A DNA stretch of 64,000 bases from Photobacterium aphoticum. Its GTDB lineage: Bacteria; Pseudomonadota; Gammaproteobacteria; Enterobacterales; Vibrionaceae. Position numbers and translations under genes: made by a program. The stretch spans positions 17,399 to 81,398 of the forward strand of contig NZ_LDOV01000002.1 of NCBI RefSeq assembly GCF_001029435.1, read 5' to 3'. Below, one piece after another: positions 53,488-64,000 of the stretch. The notes under the pieces are model-generated. The model ran no database searches. It was not told the origin of the DNA and saw only the letters and a list, made by a program, of their open reading frames with translations. Positions within the stretch are counted from its first letter, which is position 1; every line of letters starts with the position of its first letter.

Positions 53488-54471
53488 TTATTTCAGCTTG
53501 ATCACCACACGACCGGTGATTTGGCCGTTGGTGATCGCTTCTGCGCATGCTGGTACGTCTTCCAGTGCCACTTCACGGCACGCTTGTTCAAAGAAGCTCG
53601 CTGGTAGTAGTTCACCCAGACGCTGCCACGCTTTTTGGCGCTTCTCAAATGGGCACATCACAGAATCAATACCCAGCAGTTTCACGTTACGCAGGATGAA
53701 TGGCATTACCGTTGTTGGCAGATCAAAACCACCCGCTAGACCACAAATAGCCACTGCGCCATCGTAATCCACTTGTGCCAATACTTTCGCCAGCATGTTG
53801 CTGCCCACGGTATCAATGGCACCGGCCCACAGTTGTTTTTCCAGTGGACGCGCGGGTTCTGCAAACTCGCTGCGCTCGATCACGCGCGTTGCCCCCAGAG
53901 ATTTCAGTAGCTCACCGTTTTCTTCAACGCGGCCTGTCACTGCGACAACCTTGTAGCCCAACTGAGACAGTAGGGTTACCGCCACAGAGCCCACACCGCC
54001 GCTGGCACCTGTTACTAGAATTTCACCCGATTCAGGGGTTAGACCTGCATCCACCAATGCTTGTACACACAGCATCGCAGTAATACCGGCTGTACCGATC
54101 ATCATGGTTTGCTTGCCGTCAAGGTTGCTCGGCATGGGTACCAGCCAGTCTGCTTTCAGACGGGCACGCTCAGCCATGCCGCCCCAGTGGCCTTCACCCA
54201 CACCCCAGCCAGTCAGTACCACTTTGTCACCTGCTGTGTAACGGGCATCGGCAGATTCAACAACCGTACCGGTCAAGTCGATGCCGGGTACCATTGGGAA
54301 CTGGCGTACGATGCGGCCTTTACCGGTGATCGCCAGACCGTCTTTGTAGTTTAGCGATGAGTAGTCGACATCGATCAGGACATCGCCTTCTGGAAGTTGG
54401 CTGTTATCAAGTTGCTCGATGGAAACAAGGGTTTTTTTGTCTTCTTGGTTTAGTACCAGTGCCTTAAACAT
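53488..54471 (-). CDS. acuI: Acrylyl-CoA reductase AcuI (YhdH family)
   Basis: This 327-residue medium-chain dehydrogenase/reductase, NADPH-dependent, converts toxic acryloyl-CoA to propionyl-CoA. In marine bacteria this is the detoxifying step of DMSP and acrylate breakdown, but the family is widespread. The cofactor loop is VTGASGGVGSVAVTLL, with YSSLNYKDGLAITGKG near the N-terminus. The start MFKALVLNQED at 54471 follows GGAGCATCCC. No DMSP lyase gene is nearby. Confidence 0.92.
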   Translation of the reverse strand: MFKALVLNQEDKKTLVSIEQLDNSQLPEGDVLIDVDYSSLNYKDGLAITGKGRIVRQFPMVPGIDLTGTVVESADARYTAGDKVVLTGWGVGEGHWGGMAERARLKADWLVPMPSNLDGKQTMMIGTAGITAMLCVQALVDAGLTPESGEILVTGASGGVGSVAVTLLSQLGYKVVAVTGRVEENGELLKSLGATRVIERSEFAEPARPLEKQLWAGAIDTVGSNMLAKVLAQVDYDGAVAICGLAGGFDLPTTVMPFILRNVKLLGIDSVMCPFEKRQKAWQRLGELLPASFFEQACREVALEDVPACAEAITNGQITGRVVIKLK

Positions 54472-54667
54472 GGGATGCTCCGAATTCACAAGCGGATGAA
54501 ATTGACTATGAGTGTAGACGGTAAATAACTATGAATGAAATGAATCTTAATCATTTTATCTATGTATTTAGTGCATAAATAGGTAATAAATAAGAGGTAA
54601 GACAAGGAGATAGGGTGTAACGGGCGGCAGAAGCCGGCGGTTTTCTCTCTGTCGGCGATTGGCCGGC

Positions 54668-54695
54668 ATAAAAAAGTCGCCGAAGCGACTTTTGA
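54668..54695 (-). terminator. fadA terminator
   Basis: AAAAGTCGC and GCGACTTTT flank CGAA, with a further A-run on the left that reads as T on the minus strand. Confidence 0.85.
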
Positions 54696-54729
54696 GAGAA
54701 TGGTTGAGCCGGTAGTGATGGCGCGTGAT

Positions 54730-58087
<3,358 letters not shown>

Positions 58088-58128
58088 AGGCTATCTCCAT
58101 GAGGCCCAGTTTGCGCTGGAACGATTTT

Positions 58129-58145
58129 CACTGGTTAGACCTGTC
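58129..58145. promoter_or_regulatory. Candidate FadR operator upstream of fadBA
   Basis: CACTGGTTAGACCTGTC matches the E. coli FadR consensus AACTGGTCGGACCTGTT at 13 of 17 positions, including ACTGGT and GACCTGT. It lies 41 bases before fadB. The remainder of the 58088-58427 gap should contain two divergent promoters, but I cannot place them with confidence. Confidence 0.7.
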
Positions 58146-58427
58146 GCAAGGCTATGTTCTAGTGTGAACCCGATATGCAACGATTACAACACCTATTTTA
58201 AACATTTGTTTAACTTGGTTTGGTGCAAAACTTGGAGATAACGCACAATCTGTGCGGTAAATGAAGGTGTTTTATGCTTTTTTTCAATGGATTATGTTTT
58301 CTGGGAAATGCTTCCAGAAATTACATATCGTTAACCTTGTTAACTGGTATTTATCAACATGGCCGTTGTAAATGGATTGACCGCAGTATAGGGCTGCGGG
58401 AATTATCCAATCGAAGGATCGATAGAT

Positions 58428-60311
58428 ATGAAGACAAAGCTGACGTTTGCCGCAGCAGCATTGGCGGCCGCCCTTCTGCCTGCGACAGGTCAGGCGGTGC
58501 TGATGAAGCCTGCCCCTGTCCATGGCCCGCACATTGATTTGAGCTGGGTGCCGGATTTGCCACCGGGTGATCCGCTGTTTACTCATCAATGGCACTTGCG
58601 TAATACCGGCCAGACTGCCTTTTCACAATCGGCGGGCACACCGGGACAAGACATGAACCTCTGGATCACGCACCTTTTGGGTATTCAAGGGGTGGGCGTG
58701 AATGTTGCCATCATTGATGATGGCTTGGAAATCAATCACCCGGATCTGGCGGCCAATATTCGACCTGGCTCGCGAGATTTCGTTAATAACGATGATGATC
58801 CGACCCCAACCAGCCCCGATGATACCCATGGTACGTCAGTGGCGGGCTTAACCGCTGCCGTTGGCTGGAACGGGATTGGCGGCCGAGGGGTCGCACCGCG
58901 TGCGGGCCTGAAAGGCTACAACTGGCTGAATAGCCAAACCGTAGACGGTTGGTTGATGTCCCACGGTACGACCGCGCGGACTCAGGACGTGCGCGTCTAT
59001 AATCAGAGTTATGGCTATAGTGTCATAAATCCTATCTCCTATGATCTGCCCAATGATCCATCACTGGCACTGGAAGAATTTGTCTATGAGGATGTGACCC
59101 GCAATACCCACCAAGGGCGCGGTAGCCTGTTCGTGAAATCGGCGGGGAATAACTACAACTACTTTTATGCTTGGTTGGGGGCACAACTTGGCGCAGGGTT
59201 AGTGTTCCCTGCTGATTTGTTTGACCCGAATCGTGTTGGCCCGGCGAATAATGGTTTGCCGATGCAAGACAGTAACCTGACACCGACCAATGCCAGTTAT
59301 TGGAACCTGACCGTCTCTGCGTTGGATGCGCACGGTAAGCGATCGTCATACAGCAGTGTAGGGGCGAATGTGTTCTTGTCTGCCCCTGGTGGTGAATTTG
59401 GGGTGGATGCGCCGGCGATGGTGACAACCGATTTGACCGGGTGTGAAGCCGGGATGAACCGTATTACCATTGCGGAGAACGGCCTGCATGGCGGGACGGA
59501 GCTGGATCCGAACTGTGATTTCCGGGGCACCATGAACGGCACGTCCTCATCCGCACCGAATACCTCCGGTGCCGTTGCGCTGTTGATGTCGGCTAACCCG
59601 GCTCTGAGCTGGCGTGATGTGCGCCATATCTTGGCCTCGACAGCGACGAAAACCGATCCTGACAGTGTTGGGGTGCCACTGACCTTCACCCAAGCCTCGG
59701 GTGAGCCGGCGACCTATGATGCGATCCCGGGTTGGCAAACCAATGGCGCAGGGTATGACTTCCATAACTTCTATGGTTTAGGCCGCGTCAATATCGATAG
59801 TGCGGTGATGATGGCGCTGCATTACGACTCGCCGTTGCCACCGTTACAGGTGACCGATTGGATGAGTACGACGGCAGCGGTGGCGATCCCTGATGCCACA
59901 GTGGCTGGCGCCAGCTCAACGTTTGTGGCAACGCAGGACGATTTTGTTGTCGAAAGCCTGCAAGTGCGCGTCGATATTGATCATCAGCGCTTGAACGATT
60001 TGGCGATTGAGCTGATCTCTCCAGCGGGCACGCGCAGTGTGTTGTTATCGCCGCGTACCGGTTTGGTGGGACAGTCAGTGAATCCAGAGGTGCAGGGTTT
60101 TAGCAAGCAGTTGATGCTATCTCATCATTTCTATGGGGAAGAGATTGAAGGGGAGTGGCAATTGGTGGTTCGGGATACCAATGGGGGCGAACATGTGTGG
60201 ATTGCGTATTTAGATCCGCAAAATGCGTTTTTTGTCGACCTGCCTAACAATGCTCAGGACGGTGTTCTGAAGTCGTGGGATATCCGCTTCTTTGGCCATG
60301 AGGAAAAGTGA
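58428..60311 (+). CDS. Secreted subtilisin-like serine protease with P-domain
   Basis: This 627-residue exported protease has a signal peptide of about 23 residues (ending TGQA) and a family S8 kexin-type catalytic domain. The triad is Asp97 (VAIIDDGLE), His134 (DDTHGTSVAG) and Ser373 (MNGTSSSAPNTSG), with oxyanion Asn241 (KSAGNN). A C-terminal proprotein-convertase P-domain spans about 490-625. There is no long N-terminal propeptide, which resembles the Aeromonas serine protease ASP. That enzyme needs a small chaperone encoded just downstream, and here a 180-residue exported protein follows. It sits where pepQ lies between fadB and yigZ in E. coli. Confidence 0.93.
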   Translation: MKTKLTFAAAALAAALLPATGQAVLMKPAPVHGPHIDLSWVPDLPPGDPLFTHQWHLRNTGQTAFSQSAGTPGQDMNLWITHLLGIQGVGVNVAIIDDGLEINHPDLAANIRPGSRDFVNNDDDPTPTSPDDTHGTSVAGLTAAVGWNGIGGRGVAPRAGLKGYNWLNSQTVDGWLMSHGTTARTQDVRVYNQSYGYSVINPISYDLPNDPSLALEEFVYEDVTRNTHQGRGSLFVKSAGNNYNYFYAWLGAQLGAGLVFPADLFDPNRVGPANNGLPMQDSNLTPTNASYWNLTVSALDAHGKRSSYSSVGANVFLSAPGGEFGVDAPAMVTTDLTGCEAGMNRITIAENGLHGGTELDPNCDFRGTMNGTSSSAPNTSGAVALLMSANPALSWRDVRHILASTATKTDPDSVGVPLTFTQASGEPATYDAIPGWQTNGAGYDFHNFYGLGRVNIDSAVMMALHYDSPLPPLQVTDWMSTTAAVAIPDATVAGASSTFVATQDDFVVESLQVRVDIDHQRLNDLAIELISPAGTRSVLLSPRTGLVGQSVNPEVQGFSKQLMLSHHFYGEEIEGEWQLVVRDTNGGEHVWIAYLDPQNAFFVDLPNNAQDGVLKSWDIRFFGHEEK

Positions 60312-60313
60312 TC

Positions 60314-60856
60314 ATGAAAACAGTGAAATCAACACGATGGGCATGCCGTGCATCGGGGGTGTTGCTAAGCAGTGCCCTTTTGAGTGGTATCTTCATGGCG
60401 GGTGCAGCACAGGCCTCGTCGTTGCCAGCATTACCGGTGTTAGCGACCGTGCCGGTTCAGGCACAAGCCGAATGGGTGCCGGCAGGGGATGTACAGATCG
60501 CCGGTGAGCAATTTACCAAACTGGCGCCCGCTGCGCAGACACGCGCTGCACGGACGTTCAGTGTGCCGGGGGCGCCCTTGACGGTACAGGCAGGAGACCG
60601 CCTGTTGCAAGCCGGATCGCATCAGGGGCCGGTTGAAGTGAGTGGCGGGATCTTGGTACGTTTGTCACCGGGTGTCAGTGCGCAACAATTGGCGCAGGAC
60701 AGCCAACTGACGTTGGTGTTCAGTACGCCAGAGATCGCGGTACTGAAAGCACCGGCGGGGCATAACTTGCTGCCTGTGGTGGCTGATCTCGATAGTGACC
60801 GTCGGGTTGAGCACGTGAGCCTGGATTTAGTCAGTGGGGCTAACCTGCCACAGTAA
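60314..60856 (+). CDS. Exported protein, probable dedicated chaperone of the upstream protease
   Basis: This 180-residue protein has a signal peptide (MKTVKSTRWACRASGVLLSS to about residue 35, ending AQA). The mature part is rich in Ala, Val, Gln and Pro. I see no enzyme motif. The ATG at 60314 is two bases after the protease stop and follows GAGGAAAAGTGATC, so the genes are co-transcribed. By analogy with the ORF2 chaperone of Aeromonas ASP, which folds the propeptide-less protease, I infer a maturation or inhibitor role. The analogy rests on position, size and export, not on an alignment. A terminator follows. Confidence 0.78.
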   Translation: MKTVKSTRWACRASGVLLSSALLSGIFMAGAAQASSLPALPVLATVPVQAQAEWVPAGDVQIAGEQFTKLAPAAQTRAARTFSVPGAPLTVQAGDRLLQAGSHQGPVEVSGGILVRLSPGVSAQQLAQDSQLTLVFSTPEIAVLKAPAGHNLLPVVADLDSDRRVEHVSLDLVSGANLPQ

Positions 60857-60884
60857 AGCAGTATGATGGGTTGCGAGTCATAAA

Positions 60885-60912
60885 ATGGGAAGCCGATGGG
60901 CTTCCCTTTTTT
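60885..60912 (+). terminator. Terminator of the protease operon
   Basis: GGGAAGCC and GGCTTCCC flank GATG and are followed by TTTTTT. It closes the two-gene unit and separates it from yigZ. Confidence 0.88.
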
Positions 60913-61015
60913 ATCTTTGGTTGCGCGATCACACGGGAAGTCTGGCAGTGAAGGCGGGGGGATGTGGTATTCTGTCGGGCTGAGTGTTTGTTTAGATGAG
61001 ATGAAGCCAAGCGAT

Positions 61016-61648
61016 ATGAGTGCAGCCGATCCTTACATGGTGCCTGCCGCGCCTGCGGTATTTGAAGAAGAAATCAAGAAAAGCCACTTTATTACCTACT
61101 TGGCTCATACGCCATCGGTGGAGCAGGCCAAAGCGTTTGTTCAGCAGATCAAAGATAAACACCATGATGCGCGCCATAACTGTTGGGCGTTTGTTGCCGG
61201 CCGACCGGAAGACTCCATGCAGTGGGGGTTCAGTGATGACGGTGAGCCATCGGGCACGGCGGGCAAACCGATCCTCGCGCAGCTGACGGGGTCCGGGGTC
61301 GGAGAAATCACGGCGGTGGTGACGCGGTATTCCGGCGGGATCAAACTCGGGACCGGCGGCTTGGTGAAAGCATACGGTGGTGGGGTACAACAAGCGTTAA
61401 CTGTGCTGCAAACCAAAGAAAAGATCATCACTTCTGAGCTGGCTTTATGCTGCGAGTATAATCAAGTGTCTTTGGTAGAGACATTGCTGGCAGAAGTGGC
61501 TGGCCAACAAGTCCATGCTGACTATGGTCAGCAGGTCACCATGGTGGTGGCACTGGACCGCCGGCTGGAAGCCGAGTTTTGTGCCAAGTTAGTCAACCGC
61601 AGTGGCGGGCAGATTGTGGCGAAAGCGGTTGATGGTGATGCGCCGTGA
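61016..61648 (+). CDS. yigZ: YigZ/IMPACT family protein
   Basis: This 210-residue protein is of the YigZ/IMPACT family (UPF0029 N-terminal domain plus a DUF1949-like C-terminal domain). The molecular role is unclear; relatives are linked to translation or peptidase-neighbour functions. Signature stretches are EEIKKSHFITYLAHT, FSDDGEPSGTAGKPILAQL and GGLVKAYGGGVQQAL. I chose ATG 61016 (MSAADPYMVPAAPAV) by family length; ATG 61001 is also possible and neither has a strong ribosome site. A longer frame would overlap the preceding terminator. Confidence 0.88.
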   Translation: MSAADPYMVPAAPAVFEEEIKKSHFITYLAHTPSVEQAKAFVQQIKDKHHDARHNCWAFVAGRPEDSMQWGFSDDGEPSGTAGKPILAQLTGSGVGEITAVVTRYSGGIKLGTGGLVKAYGGGVQQALTVLQTKEKIITSELALCCEYNQVSLVETLLAEVAGQQVHADYGQQVTMVVALDRRLEAEFCAKLVNRSGGQIVAKAVDGDAP

Positions 61649-61690
61649 TCCTTTATGTTGAATCTTTTACGATGAGAGCCGAATAAGGCC

Positions 61691-63148
61691 ATGCAATTTC
61701 GTTCCATTATTAGAATCGTTGGCCTGTTACTGGCCTTGTTCAGTGTCACTATGCTGGCCCCTGCGCTAGTGGCCTTGTTATATCGAGACGGTGCCGGTTT
61801 TCCGTTTGTCGTGACCTTCCTGCTGCTTTTTGCCGGCGGCGCATTATTGTGGGTGCCTAACCGTCATCATCGTCGGGAGCTCAAAGCCCGAGATGGCTTT
61901 TTAATTGTCGTCTTATTCTGGACGGTGATCGGTAGCGCCGGTGCGGTGCCGTTTATTTTAGCTGAAACCCCTGACTTGTCGGTGACTGACTCCTTTTTTG
62001 AATCCTTTTCAGCACTCACCACAACCGGGGCCACCGTGATTGTCGGGCTCGACCATTTACCCAAGGCGATTTTGTTTTACCGTCAGCTGCTGCAATGGTT
62101 CGGCGGGATGGGGATCATCGTCCTGGCCGTGGCGATTTTGCCTGTGCTGGGGATCGGGGGTATGCAGCTGTATCGGGCTGAAATTCCGGGCCCAGTGAAA
62201 GACAGCAAGATGACCCCGCGTATTGCCGAAACGGCCAAAGCATTGTGGTACATCTATCTGGCGCTGACCATCAGCTGTGCGCTGGCTTTCTGGCTGGCTG
62301 GCATGTCAGTGTTTGATGCCATCTCACACAGTTTCTCAACGGTGGCGATCGGGGGCTTCTCCACCCACGATGCCAGTATGGGCTATTTCAACAGCCCGAC
62401 CATTAATATGATCACCGTGGTGTTCCTGCTGATCTCGGCCTGTAACTTCTCGCTGCATTTTGCCGCGTTTGCCAATGGCGGTATTCACCTGCGTACCTAC
62501 TGGCGAGATCCGGAGTTTCGTGCCTTTTTGGCCGCGCAGCTGATTTTGATGCTGATTTGTTTTGGCATGCTGCTCAAGCACCATTCTTATGATTCGTATT
62601 TTGATGCGTTTGATCAGGCCCTGTTCCAGACGGTGTCGATTTCAACCACGGCAGGCTTTACCACCACCAGTTTTGCCGACTGGCCCTTGTTCCTGCCGGT
62701 ACTGTTGCTGTTCTCTTCGTTTGTCGGCGGCTGTGCCGGTTCGACAGGGGGCGGTATTAAAGTGATTCGTATGCTGCTGCTGTTGCTGCAAGGGATCCGT
62801 GAATTGAAACGTCTGGTGCACCCAAGGGCGATTTACACCATTAAGGTGGGCGATAAAGCACTGCCACAGCGTGTTGTTGATGCGGTGTGGGGCTTTTTCT
62901 CTGCGTATGCCCTGGTGTTTGTGGTGTGTATGTTGGCGTTGATTGCCACGGGGTTGGATGAACTGACCGCCTTCTCGGCGGTGGCGGCGACCTTGAATAA
63001 CCTCGGCCCCGGGCTTGGGCAAGTGGCAGTCCATTTTGGTGAGATCAACGATCCGGCCAAATGGGTGTTGGTGATTGCGATGCTGTTTGGGCGTCTTGAA
63101 GTCTTTACGTTATTGGTACTCTTTACCCCGACGTTCTGGCGCAATTAA
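61691..63148 (+). CDS. trkH: Trk potassium uptake protein TrkH
   Basis: This 485-residue channel-like K+ transporter subunit has about ten membrane helices, with four selectivity-filter-type segments such as SALTTTGATVI, STVAIGGFSTHD and STTAGFTTTSFADW. It works with the regulatory protein TrkA, not in this window. AAGG precedes the ATG. The yigZ-trkH-hemG-rrn order matches E. coli. Confidence 0.96.
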   Translation: MQFRSIIRIVGLLLALFSVTMLAPALVALLYRDGAGFPFVVTFLLLFAGGALLWVPNRHHRRELKARDGFLIVVLFWTVIGSAGAVPFILAETPDLSVTDSFFESFSALTTTGATVIVGLDHLPKAILFYRQLLQWFGGMGIIVLAVAILPVLGIGGMQLYRAEIPGPVKDSKMTPRIAETAKALWYIYLALTISCALAFWLAGMSVFDAISHSFSTVAIGGFSTHDASMGYFNSPTINMITVVFLLISACNFSLHFAAFANGGIHLRTYWRDPEFRAFLAAQLILMLICFGMLLKHHSYDSYFDAFDQALFQTVSISTTAGFTTTSFADWPLFLPVLLLFSSFVGGCAGSTGGGIKVIRMLLLLLQGIRELKRLVHPRAIYTIKVGDKALPQRVVDAVWGFFSAYALVFVVCMLALIATGLDELTAFSAVAATLNNLGPGLGQVAVHFGEINDPAKWVLVIAMLFGRLEVFTLLVLFTPTFWRN

Positions 63149-63177
63149 GTATTCATATATAAAGAGGGAGTGACGAC

Positions 63178-63702
63178 GTGGAAAACGTACTCTTACTGCA
63201 TTCAAGCAGTGACGGCCAAACCGTGAAGATTTTGCAGCACATTGCCAGCACCTTGGGTGAGGGTTACCAGTGTGAGCTGGTGGACTTAAACACGTTGCCG
63301 ACGGTGGACTTTACCCAATACAGTCGCGTGTTGATTGGGGCGTCTATCCGTTATGGGCACCTGAATAAAAAGCTGTACCAATTCATTGAGCAGTATCAGG
63401 TGCAATTGGCGCAACATAAAGTGGGTTTCTTCTGTGTGAACCTGACCGCGCGTAAGGCGGGCAAGAATACACCGGAGACCAGTGTCTATATGAAGACGTT
63501 TTTGAAAAAATCACCGTGGCAGCCAGCATTGCAGGCAGTGTTTGCCGGCGCATTGCGTTATCCGCGCTATGGCTGGTTTGATCGTGTCATGATTCAGCTC
63601 ATCATGCGTATCACGGGTGGGGAAACCGACACCACCAAAGAAGTGGAATACACCGATTGGGAGAAGGTGAGCGAGTTTGCACGCCGTTTTTCGCAGTTCT
63701 AA
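63178..63702 (+). CDS. hemG: Protoporphyrinogen IX dehydrogenase (menaquinone) HemG
   Basis: This 174-residue flavodoxin-like FMN enzyme oxidises protoporphyrinogen IX to protoporphyrin IX in heme synthesis, using quinones. The FMN phosphate loop is HSSSDGQTVKI, and a long insert (KNTPETSVYMKTFLKKSPW) distinguishes HemG from flavodoxins. The start is GTG at 63178 after GGGAGTGACGAC. It precedes an rRNA operon as in E. coli. Confidence 0.94.
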   Translation: MENVLLLHSSSDGQTVKILQHIASTLGEGYQCELVDLNTLPTVDFTQYSRVLIGASIRYGHLNKKLYQFIEQYQVQLAQHKVGFFCVNLTARKAGKNTPETSVYMKTFLKKSPWQPALQAVFAGALRYPRYGWFDRVMIQLIMRITGGETDTTKEVEYTDWEKVSEFARRFSQF

Positions 63703-63735
63703 GGGCGATTTTTGAGGGGTTGGGGTGTTTTTTGT

Positions 63736-63767
63736 GCAAACGATGCGTTTGTTCGTTTTTTTTCTAA
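63736..63767 (+). terminator. hemG terminator
   Basis: CAAACG, ATG loop and CGTTTG form a 6-bp stem, followed by TTCGTTTTTTTTT. The same AT-rich stretch also lies where an UP element of the rRNA promoter would be. Confidence 0.55.
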
Positions 63768-63775
63768 AAACCCCC

Positions 63776-63803
63776 TTGCCATCATGATCGAAGGCTCTAT
63801 AAT
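63776..63803 (+). promoter_or_regulatory. rRNA operon promoter
   Basis: TTGCCA (63776-63781) and a perfect TATAAT (63798-63803) are 16 bases apart, followed by the GC-rich discriminator GCGACC typical of stringently controlled rrn promoters. AT-rich DNA lies immediately upstream. Confidence 0.88.
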
Positions 63804-63853
63804 GCGACCTCACTGACACGGACAACGGCATCGCCGGTAACGATAAGTCAGTT

Positions 63854-63866
63854 TGTTCTTTAACAA
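63854..63866 (+). promoter_or_regulatory. rrn leader boxA antitermination site
   Basis: TGTTCTTTAACAA matches the NusB/S10-binding boxA of rRNA leaders, about 45 bases after the expected transcription start. The leader continues to the end of the window; the 16S gene must start just beyond it. Confidence 0.88.
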
Positions 63867-64000
63867 TTTGACCATGCAATCTGTGTGGGCACTCGTTGAA
63901 TAGATAGTCAAAAGATTTATCAATGAAACTGAGTGACCAATCGATAGACCTTTAGCAATAAAGCGAAGTCGGCACAGTCAATTCATTCATTACTTCGGTA

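Overview
The window is a stretch of a gammaproteobacterial main chromosome centred on the replication origin. Protein sequences and gene neighbourhoods point to the Vibrionaceae. The Vibrio-like signs are the c-subunit of ATP synthase, the amino-acid ABC transporter lying between rpmH and dnaA, the manganese exporter behind a yybP-ykoY riboswitch downstream of glyQS, and ParABS genes with several parS sites. I cannot fix the genus; Photobacterium, Salinivibrio and Grimontia relatives are all possible. Almost every large reading frame matches a well-known housekeeping family, and I see no prophage, insertion sequence, CRISPR array or tRNA gene.

Left arm (1-30056), outside to inside. A truncated GntR-type regulator sits at the edge. 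Then come yihD, ccoG, srkA and dsbA (envelope, redox and stress functions) and, convergent with them, comM. Next is the complete ilvL-G-M-E-D-A branched-chain amino-acid operon with its attenuator. Two related small XRE regulators follow. After them comes a leftward run: glmS, a DeoR-type regulator, glmU, the whole atpIBEFHAGDC operon, parB-parA and rsmG-mnmG.

Origin (30057-30485). The mnmG-mioC gap has the oriC layout: an AT-rich unwinding region, four DnaA boxes in the E. coli-like arrangement and 15 GATC sites in about 270 bases.

Right arm (30486-64000). mioC, mnmE, yidC, yidD, rnpA and rpmH run leftward, followed by a leftward polar amino-acid/cystine-type ABC transporter. dnaA-dnaN-recF-gyrB run rightward. 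Then come ibpA (RpoH-type promoter and ROSE-type RNA thermometer), avtA, glyQS, a YiaD-type lipoprotein, the manganese riboswitch with mneA, small membrane proteins, tusA, a LysR regulator, acuI and fadBA. A secreted subtilisin-like protease with a downstream small secreted partner occupies the place between fadB and yigZ where pepQ lies in E. coli. yigZ, trkH and hemG follow, and the window ends in the promoter and leader of an rRNA operon whose 16S gene starts beyond the edge.

Points that stand out are: three perfect parS sites all to the right of oriC; a DsbA with a CPAC rather than CPHC active site; the protease/partner pair; the XRE pair between ilvA and glmS; a perfect inverted repeat over the atp promoter; paired inverted DnaA boxes before dnaA; and a gene order that implies rearrangement across the origin. 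I did not find a clearly new multi-gene system; the protease pair and the XRE pair are the best candidates for lineage-specific biology.
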